From the NCBI RefSeq assembly GCF_022965805.1, contig NC_133116.1, forward strand, positions 6,324,001-6,388,000: a stretch of DNA of 64,000 bases, written 5' to 3'. Positions 47,360 through 59,519 of this stretch are shown in pieces; the first letter of the stretch is position 1; every line of letters begins with the position of its first letter. The position numbers were made by a program, and so were the translations under genes. This DNA is from Primulina eburnea (Eukaryota; Streptophyta; Magnoliopsida; Lamiales; Gesneriaceae). The notes under the pieces were generated by a model. It saw only the letters and a list, made by a program, of their open reading frames with translations. It did no database searches and was not told the DNA's origin.

Positions 47360-48549
47360 CTCGTGAATCATTTTTTATATGAAGATTCAGATAACACGAG
47401 AGTGATAAAAAGTGTTAGGTGCTTTTGGTGATCTAAGGACTGTGATGTACCACATTTTCAAATAAAAACTTACAGATTGAATTTAAGCAAAATAAAAAAG
47501 CGAACTTTACGGCTGGACTAAGCCTGACTCTCTAGACATACTGGTGATGGTTAAGTACGAGCTTAAGCTTATGGATGATGAACTATCTTATGTTGCTTTT
47601 GGAAACATGGAAAAACATTTCTCCATAATATGTGAGTCGAATCCATGGATAAAGAAGATAGCTCATCAATTCAAGCTATGACACATCTATGTTAGTTCAA
47701 AACATTTGAAATGAACATTTAAAGTAAAGGGGTACCTGATCAATTCACACACTTTAACCCCACACATTATGTACATATACTGCAAGAACAGATCCCGAAT
47801 TTCATTAGAGGGAACTAAACTAAGTTTTTCTTTTTTGGAGAAACTTAGTCAACAAGATTTGATTTTTTTTTCTTGGGCAGAAAGGGTGGAGCTCTCTGAT
47901 AGAATGGGATTCAGAGTTTCACATGCAATGCATAAACTCCTTCATTTTCATCCTTGCTAATTATGAATCAAGTATAGTCTTCTTCTTTATTAGCTCCAAG
48001 ATTGAGCTAAGAGCTTGGACTCCAAAAGACACCAGAAGTTTTTGGAAGGAGAAAGACGTTAATAGCTGGGTCTCGGTGAAACATGCGCGCGGCCGGCAGA
48101 CCCAGTGCGGTGAGGTCTTCGACCATATTAATTTATTTGAAAAATGATTTTTTAATAAAGACTGCACCCATTCGGAAACACGTGTCTCTTAACCTATCAC
48201 AGAAACGTTCGGTTCGGACCAAATAGTGCGTTCGTCTGCGTTCGGATCAAACAGTATGTCCATCTAAAAGGCCGTGTTTGATCTAGTGCGTCCCTTGGCC
48301 ATTCACATAAAGTTGTGTTATCCACAAGGTTGTGCTCCTTCTACGCAAATGGTGGAAAGACTACAAATAATCCTTCCATCTACATTGTTCGCATTTTTTC
48401 TCGCATCTTTGTTGTATTCTCTTCTCATTTACTTTGTGTTTGAAAGTTCTGCATATTTCATTCGCTGCTATCAAGAGTCGTTGTACTACATTCTATTGTT
48501 TCGAAGTCGTTTTATCTTATAAACGATTGTCATCTACGTAGAACACTGT
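47360..48549. other. Part of the GNAT intron; nothing else recognised
   Basis: Small frames at 47769-48522 have no domain. The stretch 48270-48540 has an LTR-leader-like look but no partner or termini were found. Confidence 0.35.
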
Positions 48550-49355
48550 CAGAGTCGATCCTAACAATATTTGAGCCCGAGTCTAACTTTTAAAAAGAGA
48601 CATCTAAATCATAATGTGTGTTCATATTTTTTTTAGTTCCATAGCAATTTTTCAAATTAAATCAATACGTCAAAGACAATATAAAAAACTAAAGGAATAA
48701 AAATATCAAACATGTCCAAAATAATCACTAAAAAACAACTCGCCTAACAATTTTAGAGCTAAAAATACTAATCAAGTCTGTATAATCAAGTTGTTCAGTA
48801 ATTTCTTTCTCAATCGATAACATAGTCAATCCATTCAATCTTTCTCGTGAAATGGTAGATCAGAGAAAAGTTTTGATGAGCTTTATTTTTGAGAAAACTT
48901 CGCTTTGCACTTGCTACTGTGACTAGGACATTCAACAAGATTTTATAATCAATATGAGCATTTGAAAGCCGAATAAGCATTACATCCACCAAAATTTCAG
49001 TCAAAAAACGTAGATTATAATACCGCATAAAGCCCCGAAAAAAATAAAAAACTACAATAAAAAATTAGAAGCCCGAACAAAGCAAATACAAGAAAATAGA
49101 CTTACAGCTCCTCACGGGTCTTTCAATCAAACCTAGAGACGACGCAACGAATGGAGTCGATTAAGGCTTGTCTGTAGATGAATATTGGGGAAGATTGGGG
49201 AATAAATCGATAACAGACTAAGAAAGTTTCATTTAATAAATACTTGTTTTGGGCTATCTAATAACTAGATATATAATAATTTTTTTTAAAATTTTTGGGC
49301 CCCAAAAAAGAGATGGGCCTGAGTCATTAGACTCCTTTGCCTCGGCACGGCCCTG
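48550..49355 (-). mobile_element. Internally deleted hAT transposon in the GNAT intron
   Basis: The 806-bp element has imperfect terminal inverted repeats, CAGAGTCGATCC at the left and, on the reverse strand, CAGGGCCGTGCC at the right (8 of 12 match). It is flanked by a perfect 8-bp target-site duplication AACACTGT (48542-48549 and 49356-49363), diagnostic of hAT. On the minus strand about 48720-49028 encodes a decayed hAT C-terminal dimerisation domain: ILLNVLVTVASAKRSFLKNK, then in another frame MLSIEKEITEQLDYTDLI. The rest of the transposase is missing, so it is non-autonomous. Confidence 0.9.
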
Positions 49356-49791
49356 AACACTGTATACAATTTCGTATTGGGAATAAATGATTTACCTTTG
49401 CCTTACTTACTGTTTCATTATGCTTCACATTACAGATTAATCACAAATCCATCACTAAAATAACTCGAAGTTTCGCCCCACCATATCAAGAAACAGAACG
49501 AATCGTTTGAAGTAACAGGCTAGGAAAACACCTTCGAAGTGGACTCCTCACTGCCATATTACAAATATATGGCGTGTTCTTGGGAGGAGTAGGCATAGGA
49601 GGACTAGAATTATAGCCCTTTTTATCAAACGTCAATTCCACAGTCCCAGCCAGTTCAAAATCATCTTCCCATTTTCCCTATAAACTCAGAGAAGCGTTGC
49701 GCAATAAGGCATCATTTCCCTACCTCAATCAAGTAATTCTTCACCAAAAATTCAAGTAATTCGCATACCCGTTAGGAATCAACATCGATTC

Positions 49792-50159
49792 TGTTAAGAT
49801 TGGAACTTTGACCTAACTCAACCCCAAAAACTAGCTCAAGGGGGGAGGATTGTCCAAGCCAATATATGCAACTCCCAGGTTATTTATCCTACTGATGTGG
49901 GACAATTAACTCACCCCTCTCACGCCCATGAATGAACATCTGGAGCGTGTAGTTTACAAATGACCCAATTATGGGCAGAACGAGTGGCTTAATTATAGGC
50001 AGTCCAACACATAACGGTGGAACCCGGGCTCTGATACCATGTTAAGATTGGAACTTCGACCTAACTCAACCCCAAAAGCTAGCTCAAGGGGGGAGGATTG
50101 TCCAAGCCAATATATGCAACTCCCAGGTTATTTATCCTACCGATGTGGGACAATTAACA
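49792..50159 (-). mobile_element. TRIM retrotransposon inserted in GNAT exon 1
   Basis: LTRs of 120 bp lie at 50040-50159 (5') and 49792-49911 (3'). The 5' LTR reads TGTTAATTGTCCCACATCGG at its start, and both end CTTAACA. A perfect tRNA-iMet primer-binding site (TGGTATCAGAGC on the minus strand, 50028-50039) abuts the 5' LTR, and a purine tract precedes the 3' LTR. The perfect target-site duplication is GATTC (49787-49791 and 50160-50164). There is no coding capacity. The LTRs differ at about four positions. Confidence 0.93.
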
Positions 50160-50568
50160 GATTCCGCAAAAGACTCAGACAAAAAGTCGCAGTCATGTCC
50201 ATTTCTTCTTCCCTCATCACACAAACCCAAAGAAACCCATATTCCAATTGCTGGTGGTAGCTGTAATTTTCGAAAAATTCGAGACATTCGAGCTCTTTAT
50301 TCGTGAGGAACCTACCTGTTTGAAGAGGGTTTTGGATCGTTGCTGCAGGAGATGGAGAAAAAGATGAGTTGGATGCTGAGAGGGATAGTGAGACATTGCA
50401 TCGGCTGTAATTGGGAAAGCTTAGAAAAGGTTGTTTTGGAAAATTAAGATTCGCGGCGAAGGGGTTTGGGAGGTAGCGGCGGAGATGGCGTCCGGGCTGT
50501 GAGTTCAGAGGAATCGATACTAGTTGAAGCTGAAATGTGACAGGAAAATTCAAGGTTCCACCTATCAT

Positions 50569-50950
50569 GGAACTTAATTTTACTTGGGGTGACTTCAAAT
50601 TACAAAATGTTAGTGTTATTTAACGCACACATGTTGCCCGAACATATATTTATATATGTTCGGGAAGTGCACACCGAGTTTGGTAAAAACTGAGGGACGA
50701 ACAATGCCCATGCATGTAGACAGAGATCAATTACGTACACATGAACAACTAAACTATTAAAAATATACATACAAAATTTGATAATATTTAAACGAATTAG
50801 TGTATGTCCAATGAAATTTATCAATTGATACAGACCAAAGCACAAAACATATTTTCTTTTATCGAGTTTATATTTTATTGTATAATATTTTATATAAATG
50901 GAACGACATACAAAATTAATGATTATATTTTAAAATTCTTGTGAGAATAA
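50569..50950 (-). promoter_or_regulatory. Upstream region of the GNAT gene
   Basis: Short AT-rich interval between the GNAT start and the GC-rich repeat. No clear TATA or other element could be assigned. The frame at 50600-50845 is not convincing. Confidence 0.3.
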
Positions 50951-51455
50951 AGGGATGGCAATGGGCCGGGGCCGGGGCGGGTTTGCCATTACCATCCCCG
51001 CCCCGATCCCCGCTTTTTCGGGTTCGGGGAATCCCCAAACCCGAAATTTCGGAGATCAACTTCCCATCCCCGATTCAAAAATGTTAATATGGCAAGACGA
51101 TGATGAATTCGAAAATTTTCTCAAACCAAAAATTATTATTATCTATTATTATTAGAGATAATATTAATATCAATATTAATAATAATAAGATTATTAATAT
51201 TTTAAAAAATAATATTATTTTTTATATTATTAATATTAATAATACTATTATTTTATTATTGATATTATTTTCGGGAGGAGTTCGGAGATTTCGGGGATGT
51301 GGATAGGAATCTCATACCCGCCCCGAATTACATCGGAGATTTAAAAAAATCCCCGAACCCGAAGCCGAACCCGAACCCGAAAAAATCGGGGATCCCCATC
51401 CCCGTTTCGGGTTTTCCTTGCGGGGCCCCAAACCCGTGGGGAAAGTTGCCATCCT
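50951..51455 (+). repeat. GC-rich-ended, AT-core interspersed repeat, copy 2
   Basis: Begins AGGGATGGCAATGGGCC and ends GTGGGGAAAGTTGCCATCCT, with a long (AAT)-rich core around 51128-51260. It is the inverted counterpart of 840-1360 and aligns with it throughout with modest differences. The frames across it are low-complexity translations. Confidence 0.7.
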
Positions 51456-54400
51456 TCTGAGAAACAATGAATAACATAATTAAGATATGCATATGAGATA
51501 TCATTTGAACATATATAGCATATGTATATGTATGTGTTTCATGTTACATAGTTAGACTTAATTTGAAATATCTATAAAGAATGTGTCTAAATTATATCAT
51601 ACACAACTGCGGACCTATTAATAAACAATATAATTTTTTGTTTACCATATATTTTTTTTTTTTTGCATCCACATTATTTGTCTTAACCTTTTTTTTTTTT
51701 AAAATGTGACGCATGTCGTTGACTATATATATGAAGAATCAATAAATTATATGGTTCACATAATCCATTTATTACTTTCTTCATAGAACGGAAGACCCAA
51801 AATCTGTAGCTTTGAGTGATGCACTCTCACACCGATTTTCATAGAATAGCATAAAAGTCGATTAACGCGAAAATTACTGACAACAATAAATTTAAAAAAA
51901 AATCATAACACAGACAACTTCAATAAGAAAAAAATGGAGAACTCAAAGTTTATAAACAATTTATTGAGTACAATAACAAAGAAATTGAAGTATATACAAG
52001 TAACAAAAAGAATAAATCTCTCTCAAATTAAATACTAACTCATTAAATTTTTCAATATTTTCTTCAAATAAAGAGAAGGCATCTTGTTAACGTTTTTATT
52101 TCTTTTATAGATATTTCACTTCTTTTTTAAAAAAATAATACAAAGGAGAAAATGGAGTCTCAAAATCATTACGAAAAATTCATTGAGAAAAAACCCTTCA
52201 GAAGATTAACTGTAAAAAAATATAATACGAAGTCATATAATTTTTCTTAAACCAAAGAAAAATTATAGATCGCTCACAAAATTTATCCGGAAACAACAAA
52301 ACATACATCAACTTTGGATACAATTAAAATTTAGAATCATACATAATAACTAAATTATAACAAAATCGCATGTCAAAAATTTATTGAATACTATTTTTTT
52401 TTAACAATTTATCCATGTTTTATGTCTACGAGAGGACTCCTAATTTCAATCATCATCTCATAATACACATATGTAACATGTGATTTATGAAAAAACATAT
52501 ATGTCTACATCAACAATCATACCAAAGCCACCGATTTTTTTAGTACACATATTTGCACAACAAATAATAATACAAAATAACAAAAATAATATAAACAAGC
52601 ACATAAAAACTCAAATTCAAATATCTTCTATCAATCTAAGTAACAAATTTTGAATAGAGAATAAGTAATGTCATAAAAAATTTGAATATTGATTTATAGA
52701 TAGAAGTCTGAAAATACATTTTCTTTAATAAATAAAAAATATTATGAGACAATAGGCAAAAGTGTAGAAAAATTTCAGCATTTTTAATATTTTCTAATAC
52801 TTCAAACCAAGTAGTTCAAGCAAACAGAAAACATAAATTATGTGTTTAAGAATTAACGAAATCTCACAAGAATAAGAAATTTAAAAATAATCATTTTTGT
52901 GACACATGCGGTTTTTTTTTTCTATTTTCGTAAACAAACAAATCCAATCCAAATACAACAAAAATCCAGTACAATATGATCAATACAAATAACATATAAC
53001 AATAAAGCATGATAACACTATGAATATAGGATAAAAAAAACTCCTACCATTGGAAGAATACAAACTGTCAAAAGGAGCATATTACTTAATAATTTTTATT
53101 TAGCAGCATATATCAAAATTTGACTAAATAACTTAAAAATAATGTTTGTATTTAAATCGCTTATATACAAACATTTTCTCTCAATCACGTATCTCTATTG
53201 ACACATAAATAATAAAAATATCTCTATTTAAATGAAATAAAGATGTTTTATACGACATTAATATTTATTAATAATTTATTTTTATTCAATCAGACTGATC
53301 TCCCTTCGTATTCCCATCTTAGGATATTAACATTTTTTAATGTATAACATTATGATAGAGATTATTCATGAATTTGACGGTATTGTATAAATTTTCATGA
53401 AAATTTTATGTTAAAAATATTAATTTTTATTCAAATATGAGTCGGATCGATCCGTCTTACGGATATAGATACGTAGACAGTCCACAAATGATACCTGTGA
53501 CTCAATAAATTAATCCTTTAGTATGAATGAATTTTTATTGTTGGGTTTTGAACAATATATCTCATCCCAACGGTGAAAATTTGCCATCAGATGAGTTAAA
53601 GAAACCTGTGACTCAATCGAAATAAAGACACAATTGATAACGGAAATCAAGTGGATGGACCTAATCCATGTACACAGAGACTTTTTTGACTGTGAGATAT
53701 TTTGACCCAATGATTTCCTGCCAGGTGTCGTTAATGGGACAGCCTGCAGAACTACTAATCAAGTGGGTTGTCTAGAAATCAGAACCTCGTTCCTGGCGTT
53801 ATGATACGGACTTGATTTATACCATTCTCTTGATTGCTTTGGATTGGATGTAGGAGTACTAATTTTTCTGGGCTAGCTGGACTAATATTTGCAGACATTT
53901 GTCCAAAAGATTCCATTAATTCGATATCTTTTATTTATATATATATTCATCTGAAAAATAAAAATAGAAAATGGCAGCAAAATATGTAATCAGAGTCTGT
54001 AAAAATGAACAGAAAAAGGAAAAAAAGGACTCACATGCAAGTAAACATGGGGTACATCGAATATCGTATTTGAAGAACAAATTAAAGAACTCACGCAGCA
54101 TGCTACTGCATGATATATGTATATATTTCATATTTTGTCATTTTAAGAAAACAATAAGCATGTGGTGTGAGATCTAGCCATGCTATGGATTTCAAATAAT
54201 TTAGCTTACTTAAAATGCATATTATATTGTCTACTTGTGATTAAATGGAATAATCATAATATTCTCAAAAAGAAATGAAATAATTATAACGTCCGAATAA
54301 TAATGAGAAAAATAAAGGTGGCAGATGCCCATTAACTTTATCTTTTACTTAAGAGAAGAACAAAGGCAAGTGCTTGATTCTTTCTGCAAATGACTAGTTA

Positions 54401-54892
54401 ATAACACGTCTAAAGAAAGAAGAACAAATCTATATTGTTTTTTTTTAAATTTATGGTATATATGTGAGAGACAAATCAAATATATTCCCTAGGAATGGTT
54501 TGTTTTGATTTCTTTCTCACTTTTGGTTTAATTATCTTACTTTTTCTCTTTATTCACTCTACTTTGCATTTAGGTCCATAATTCACATTTGCTTTATGTT
54601 TTCTTGAAATGCATATAGCATTTTGTTCTGCAACACATTAAGTAACCTTGGCAATGCTTTTATCATTGACTAGAATAGCTTTGCATTTGTTCTTGAAAAT
54701 TTTGTCTATCTGAAGACTACTGCAGATCATTGGCAGAGTGGAAATTCTTGGTGGGGGTTCTTGATTTTGGAGATTTTTAGTTTTAGTGTTTTCATTTGTT
54801 TACGTGTAAATTCAATCTGGGTAAGAAAATGTATGGAGTGAGAGTTTATGTATTTTATTTTACAGTGAGTTGGAAAAAAGATACAGCAAATA
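51456..54892. other. Intergenic; possible degenerate MITE at about 53370-53490
   Basis: Strongly AT-rich with no gene. The stretch 53370-53490 (GTCGGATCGATCCGTCTTACGG) may be a decayed member of the GAGACGGTCTC repeat. The last few hundred bases before 54893 are probably promoter and 5'UTR of the transporter gene. Confidence 0.35.
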
Positions 54893-57800
54893 ATGGCAGG
54901 AGGCGGAGCAGCTGCACCACCACCAAAACAAGATGAGTTGATACCACATCCAGTCAAAGATCAGCTCCCCGGTGTTTCTTACTGCATTACAAGCCCACCT
55001 CCATGGCGTTAGTCCTCTTCCTATATTCCTTTTGTCTCCATGCAATCGTGTTTGTAAAGCTTCAAATTTAATGTTTATTGTTTGTAAAAATTAAAGTTTT
55101 GAATTGCACCATCTTCTTAATTTTTGGGTTCAGACTTGTGTTGTGCTTTTTTTAAATATTTTGTTTTTTTTTTTTTTGGGTGTTTTGATGTGTGGTTGAT
55201 AGTTCAAAATCCACCAATAGCATTTCAACAAAATACACAAAAAAGTACAAGAATTATGCTCTAGGTTCTTGAACTTGTTAGCTCTCGAGCTTATGGAAAG
55301 CAACACAATCAATCTTTAACTGGTGTCAAGATCATAAACCTTAAAATTTAGCATGCAATTTTTGTTCCCATTTGAAGGTTATGCACTTGATCAAATTTTT
55401 GGATAAGCTAATCTAGCGTGTTAGCTAAATTCTTGTTTAATATTGCATTGTTCCTTAATGCAGCTGAGGCAATACTGCTTGGTTTCCAGCACTACATTGT
55501 GATGCTTGGTACTACGGTTCTCATACCCTCCTTTCTGGCTCCTCAAATGGGAGGAGGAAAGGCAAATATTTTATTTACTGAAAAGGGCTCGATTTTGAAT
55601 GGTTTTCAAGAACTAAGACGATTTCTTGATTTTGACTAAAAAACTGGTTCCGTGGTTAGGAAGAGAAGGCTCAAATGATTCAAACACTACAATTTGTTGC
55701 TGGATTGAACACGCTAGCCCAGATATTACTCGGGACTCGACTGCCAGCTGTGATCGGAGGTTCTTATACATATATCCCCGCAACTTTGTCAATTGTCTTG
55801 GCTGGTCGATATAGTGAAATTCTGGAACCTGTAGAGGTGATAAATGAGCCCTCCAATCGTTTTTAGCCTTCGTAAAAGAGTCCTATTTGTTAGTTTGATC
55901 CAGTAATTTGTGTTATGTGTAGAGATTCAAGAGGATTATGAGAGGAATTCAGGGGGCTATGATTGTAGCTTCCACTCTTCAGATAGTCATCGGCTTCAGT
56001 GGCCTTTGGAGAAACGTTACTAGGTGTTGTAACCACATTCTCTTTGAAATGCATTATATTTTTGAATTTTGAGTAGAAGTGACTAAATCAGTTTCATTTC
56101 ATGTGCAAAATCCAGGTTCTTGAGTCCACTTTCTACAGTTCCACTGGTAGCTCTCAGTGGATTTGGGCTTTATGAGCTTGGTTTTCCTCTGGTAAGCATT
56201 AAAGTGTTCTTTTAGAAAATGAAATCGAGTGTTACAGAGCTAAGCTGATTTCCGAATATCGTCGCTTAATGCTTCCCTAAACCTGAACTGTTCCCTGCTT
56301 TTCTACATTTCCAGGTAGCAAAATGTGTGGAGATTGGATTGCCTCAGCTTATCTTACTAGTGATCTTTTCGCAAGTGAGTTTCATTGCATATTGTCATGT
56401 ACCATCCTCTCCATGTTCGGAACTTCTATTAATATAATATGCTGAATGTCTTTTGCAGTGCTTACCTCATCTGATGAAAGGTGGAAAACACGTCTTTACT
56501 CGTTTTGCTGTGCTATTCTCGGTCATTTTAGTGTGGATTTATGCTCATTTACTGACCATTGGTGGAGCATACAAAAATGCCGCACCAACAACTCAATTAA
56601 GCTGTAGAACTGACCGTGCTGGAATCATAAGTGGCGCTCCTTGGTAAGGCTCGTTGTGTGGTTTCCATAACCTGGTAAAATTTCACCTTTTGTTCCGTGG
56701 TTCTCGATTGAAGAAAATACGACAGCCATGAGAAATGGGTGAAAAGTTCATAATATTCTCAGATTCTTGGAGCTGGTAACTTCTACTGATAAATTCTGAG
56801 TTTCTACAGGATCAGAGTTCCGTATCCATTTCAATGGGGAGCTCCTACTTTCCATGCTGGAGAAGCATTCGCCATGATGGCGACTTCATTTGTTAGCCTT
56901 GTTGAGGTTCTTATATTTTGTCAAGAATCCTATAAACAAATAATTCGATGCATCATTGCATGTTTCTGTTGGTTTTATTTTCATAGGCAGTTTCAATAGA
57001 ACAAGAACCCATGAAGTTCTGGAAACTCGACTTGGACTTGATTCAGTTACACCCCAAGTTGTAGCGATTCTCGTGGTAATTAACATTTATTTTGCTTTAA
57101 CAATTGGCAGTCCACTGGTGCTTTCATTGCTGTGTCAAGGTATGCCAGTGCAACTCCTATGCCGCATTCTGTTCTCAGCCGAGGGATTGGCTGGCAGGTA
57201 ATTGGGCTTAAAGTCATTTACTTTGCATTCATAGACACGGCCAAAATCTCACAAGATTATGAATTCTATGGTTATTTGAGTTCTTTTGGTTACAAAATTA
57301 CAAAATGGACTGTCTGTTTTCAGGGTCTCGGCATATTGTTTTCTGGAATTTTTGGAACTGGAAACGGGTCATCTGTTTCTATGTAGGATTCTTTCTTTTG
57401 CTCCCCTGGTTTAGCATAAACTTGCACTTGTAAACTCTGAACTCTCATATTGGACAGTGAAAATGCCGGTTTGCTCGGGTTGACACGAGTTGGAAGCCGA
57501 AGAGTTGTACAAGTTTCTGCTGTTTTTATGATATTCTTTTCAGTACTAGGCGAGTAAACGGATAATTTTTTCCTTGTCATTTCAAATAAACTAGAAAGAA
57601 ACTTCTCTATGATGTTTAAATACTAACTTTGGCGAAATTCAGGCAAATTCGGAGCTGTCTTTGCTTCAATTCCGGCTCCAATCGTTGCTGCGTTGTATTG
57701 CATTCTGTTTGCCTATGTTGGTATGCATGATCCTTCGAGGTTATTTATAATTTTCGATATATCTCACATGAATTAGCCCATTGAAATTCAAGAATTGAAA

Positions 57801-58263
57801 ACACAGGGGTAGGAGGTCTCGGTTTCCTGCAATTCTGCAACATGAATGCCTTCAGAACAAAGTTCATTCTTGCATTCTCAATCTTCATGGGATTATCCAT
57901 ACCGCAGTATTTCAACGAGTACAGATCTGTAAAGGGCTATGGCCCGATCCATTCCTCAGCAAAATGGGTAAGCACTGAGCACGTAATCTAAATTTCTGCA
58001 CAACACGTGAATTCAAGAATTTGATTATTGGCTCCTATTGGCAGTTCAACGATATGATCAACGTTCCTTTCTCGTCCGAACCATTCGTTGCTGGAGTTTT
58101 GGCCCTGATTTTGGATGTCACGTTGCCTCCGAAAGACGGCACGACGAGGAAAGATAGAGGCATGCATTGGTGGGATAGGTTCCAATCATATAAAACCGAT
58201 ACAAGAAGTGAAGAGTTCTATTCCTTGCCTTTCAATCTCAACAAATTCTTCCCATCTGTGTAG
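54893..58263 (+). CDS. Nucleobase-ascorbate transporter (NAT/NCS2 family, NAT6-like)
   Basis: Fourteen exons: 54893-55007, 55464-55561, 55660-55836, 55923-56023, 56116-56191, 56315-56374, 56459-56643, 56810-56906, 57111-57197, 57324-57382, 57458-57549, 57643-57720, 57807-57967, 58045-58263. The product is about 534 aa, the usual plant length. It begins MAGGGAAAPPPKQDELIPHP and has 12-14 hydrophobic segments, the QH motif in TM1 (GFQHYIVMLG), the NAT signature ENAGLLGLTRVGSR, and the conserved tail DTRSEEFYSLPFNLNKFFPS. NAT proteins are proton symporters for xanthine, uric acid, adenine or uracil; the substrate here cannot be read from sequence. The introns starting at 55562 and 57550 need GC donors (AAG|GCAAAT and TAG|GCGAGT); the other eleven are GT-AG. 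No disabling change was found. Confidence 0.95.
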
Positions 58264-59519
58264 ATGTAGAGAGAAATAGACAAAGCCTTGAAGTCAAGTT
58301 TTTTTTTCTTGGTTGGTTTTTGAAAGACTTGGTGTGTGTTTTGGTTTAGCAGCAACACTTGCTTTATTTTGTTAACAAATCAAAGATGTCATTAGTGTTT
58401 TCTAGGAACAAAGAACAGTAAACTTCATATTTGCTCCGTGGAATGGCTATGGCACTCCAATCTTTCTATTATCTATTATTTTTCTATACAAATTTATATG
58501 GGACCTTTTGAGGCAATTATAGACCCTGGAAAATGAAAGATGAAATGCCAACAACGTCCGATTTAATTTTATTGGAATTGAGATATGTAAATACCACGGA
58601 ATAAGGTTTGATCTTGAGGCTTTCATTTGATTCTCTTCGATGAAAGTTTGATAGTAAAATAATGGTCAAAATAAGATTCAGCAAAAGTCGGACAAGTGGA
58701 GAATGTTTGGGTGCCTCACAAGGATCAAGATAAAGATTATTGGTTCATGGTTTCTCTTGGCGACACCATAATATCACATGGGGGGAGTTGATTCTATTTC
58801 GTCTCTTCCTCAAATAGAGACAAAAATTCGAACGTTTATTAATCCATACATTTACTCATACTTGTTCAATTGGAAGTCTTGATCCAGATATGCATGCAAG
58901 CGAGAGAAACACGTCTTTATTAAAAAATCGAAGTAAAAGTTTAATTCGACCTTGTTTAAAAAGGAGTTAACAGTTATGAATAATCCAACCAAAGTAATAG
59001 ATTTTTCATCTACGTCTATTCCAATGAGAGTATCCATGATACGAGTCGAATCCTATTAAATTCAATCAAATTCGAAAATCTATCTATACCCGTCTGCATT
59101 TATCCGACGAATCTGAGGTTTTTAATGGATTTATTTTTGCTCATACCCCTATTATTTTTTTTGATTCTGGACAGCGAGATGGACTTTACCGAGACAAAAT
59201 GTACCAACGAGATGGGTTGGCCTGCCCCATACCACCAAATAAATGGGACAAAACGTATTGCAAACCCTCCAATTTATAGATAGATTTGGGGGTTGACTCG
59301 TAGCCCGACAAAGCGCGCCATTTGGTGGAGCGTCGAGTGGGACGGGCCAATCCGTCATTTGAGTGTAATAGCAAATGTCAACCTAACTCATCTATTTTCA
59401 GGGCAGGACAACCAATCCGACGAACCTAGCGACCATTTTGACAACTCTATCATATGTTAACATCGTTCACATATAGTTATATAATTAAATCAAAGGCTAT
59501 ATTGATTCTAAAGAAATTA
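58264..59519. other. NAT gene 3'UTR, then intergenic DNA
   Basis: Roughly the first 250 bp are likely 3'UTR. The minus-strand frames at 59152-59374 overlap a GC-richer stretch (GCCCGACAAAGCGCGCC) with no recognised domain. Confidence 0.35.

Larger units (their letters stand above)
47101..50568 (-). pseudogene. GNAT N-acetyltransferase gene (plastid type), disrupted
   Basis: Exon 1 starts at 50568 (MIGGTLNFPVTFQLQLVS, a Ser/Pro-rich transit-peptide-like N-terminus), runs to 50160, and resumes at 49791 after a TRIM insertion to the donor AAG|GTGTTT at 49532/49531. Exon 2 is 47359-47101. Family landmarks are GRFLTNKELECLEF, VMREEEMDMT, ELAGTVELTFDKKG, PPKNTPYICNMAV, the acetyl-CoA-binding motif RRGIG formed across the splice junction, and REVYLHCRIIDEAPCNM to AGYGVVKTDSI. 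Besides the TRIM, exon 1 shows a one-base loss in the T-run at 50181-50185, an indel near 49719-49725, an in-frame TGA at 49686-49688 and a base loss at the G-run 49668-49670. The 2.2-kb intron holds a deleted hAT element. The family acetylates protein N-termini or lysines in plastids (known for relatives). This copy is probably a pseudogene. Confidence 0.85.

Noticed and set aside
55418..55639. NAT exon 2 read through into the following intron
   Set aside because: Residues after QMGGGK are intronic. The conserved continuation EEKAQMIQT begins at 55660.
57001..57080. Extra NAT exon in the intron between 56907 and 57110
   Set aside because: It has splice-like edges, but the protein reads directly from LVE to STGAFIAVS without it, as the family requires.
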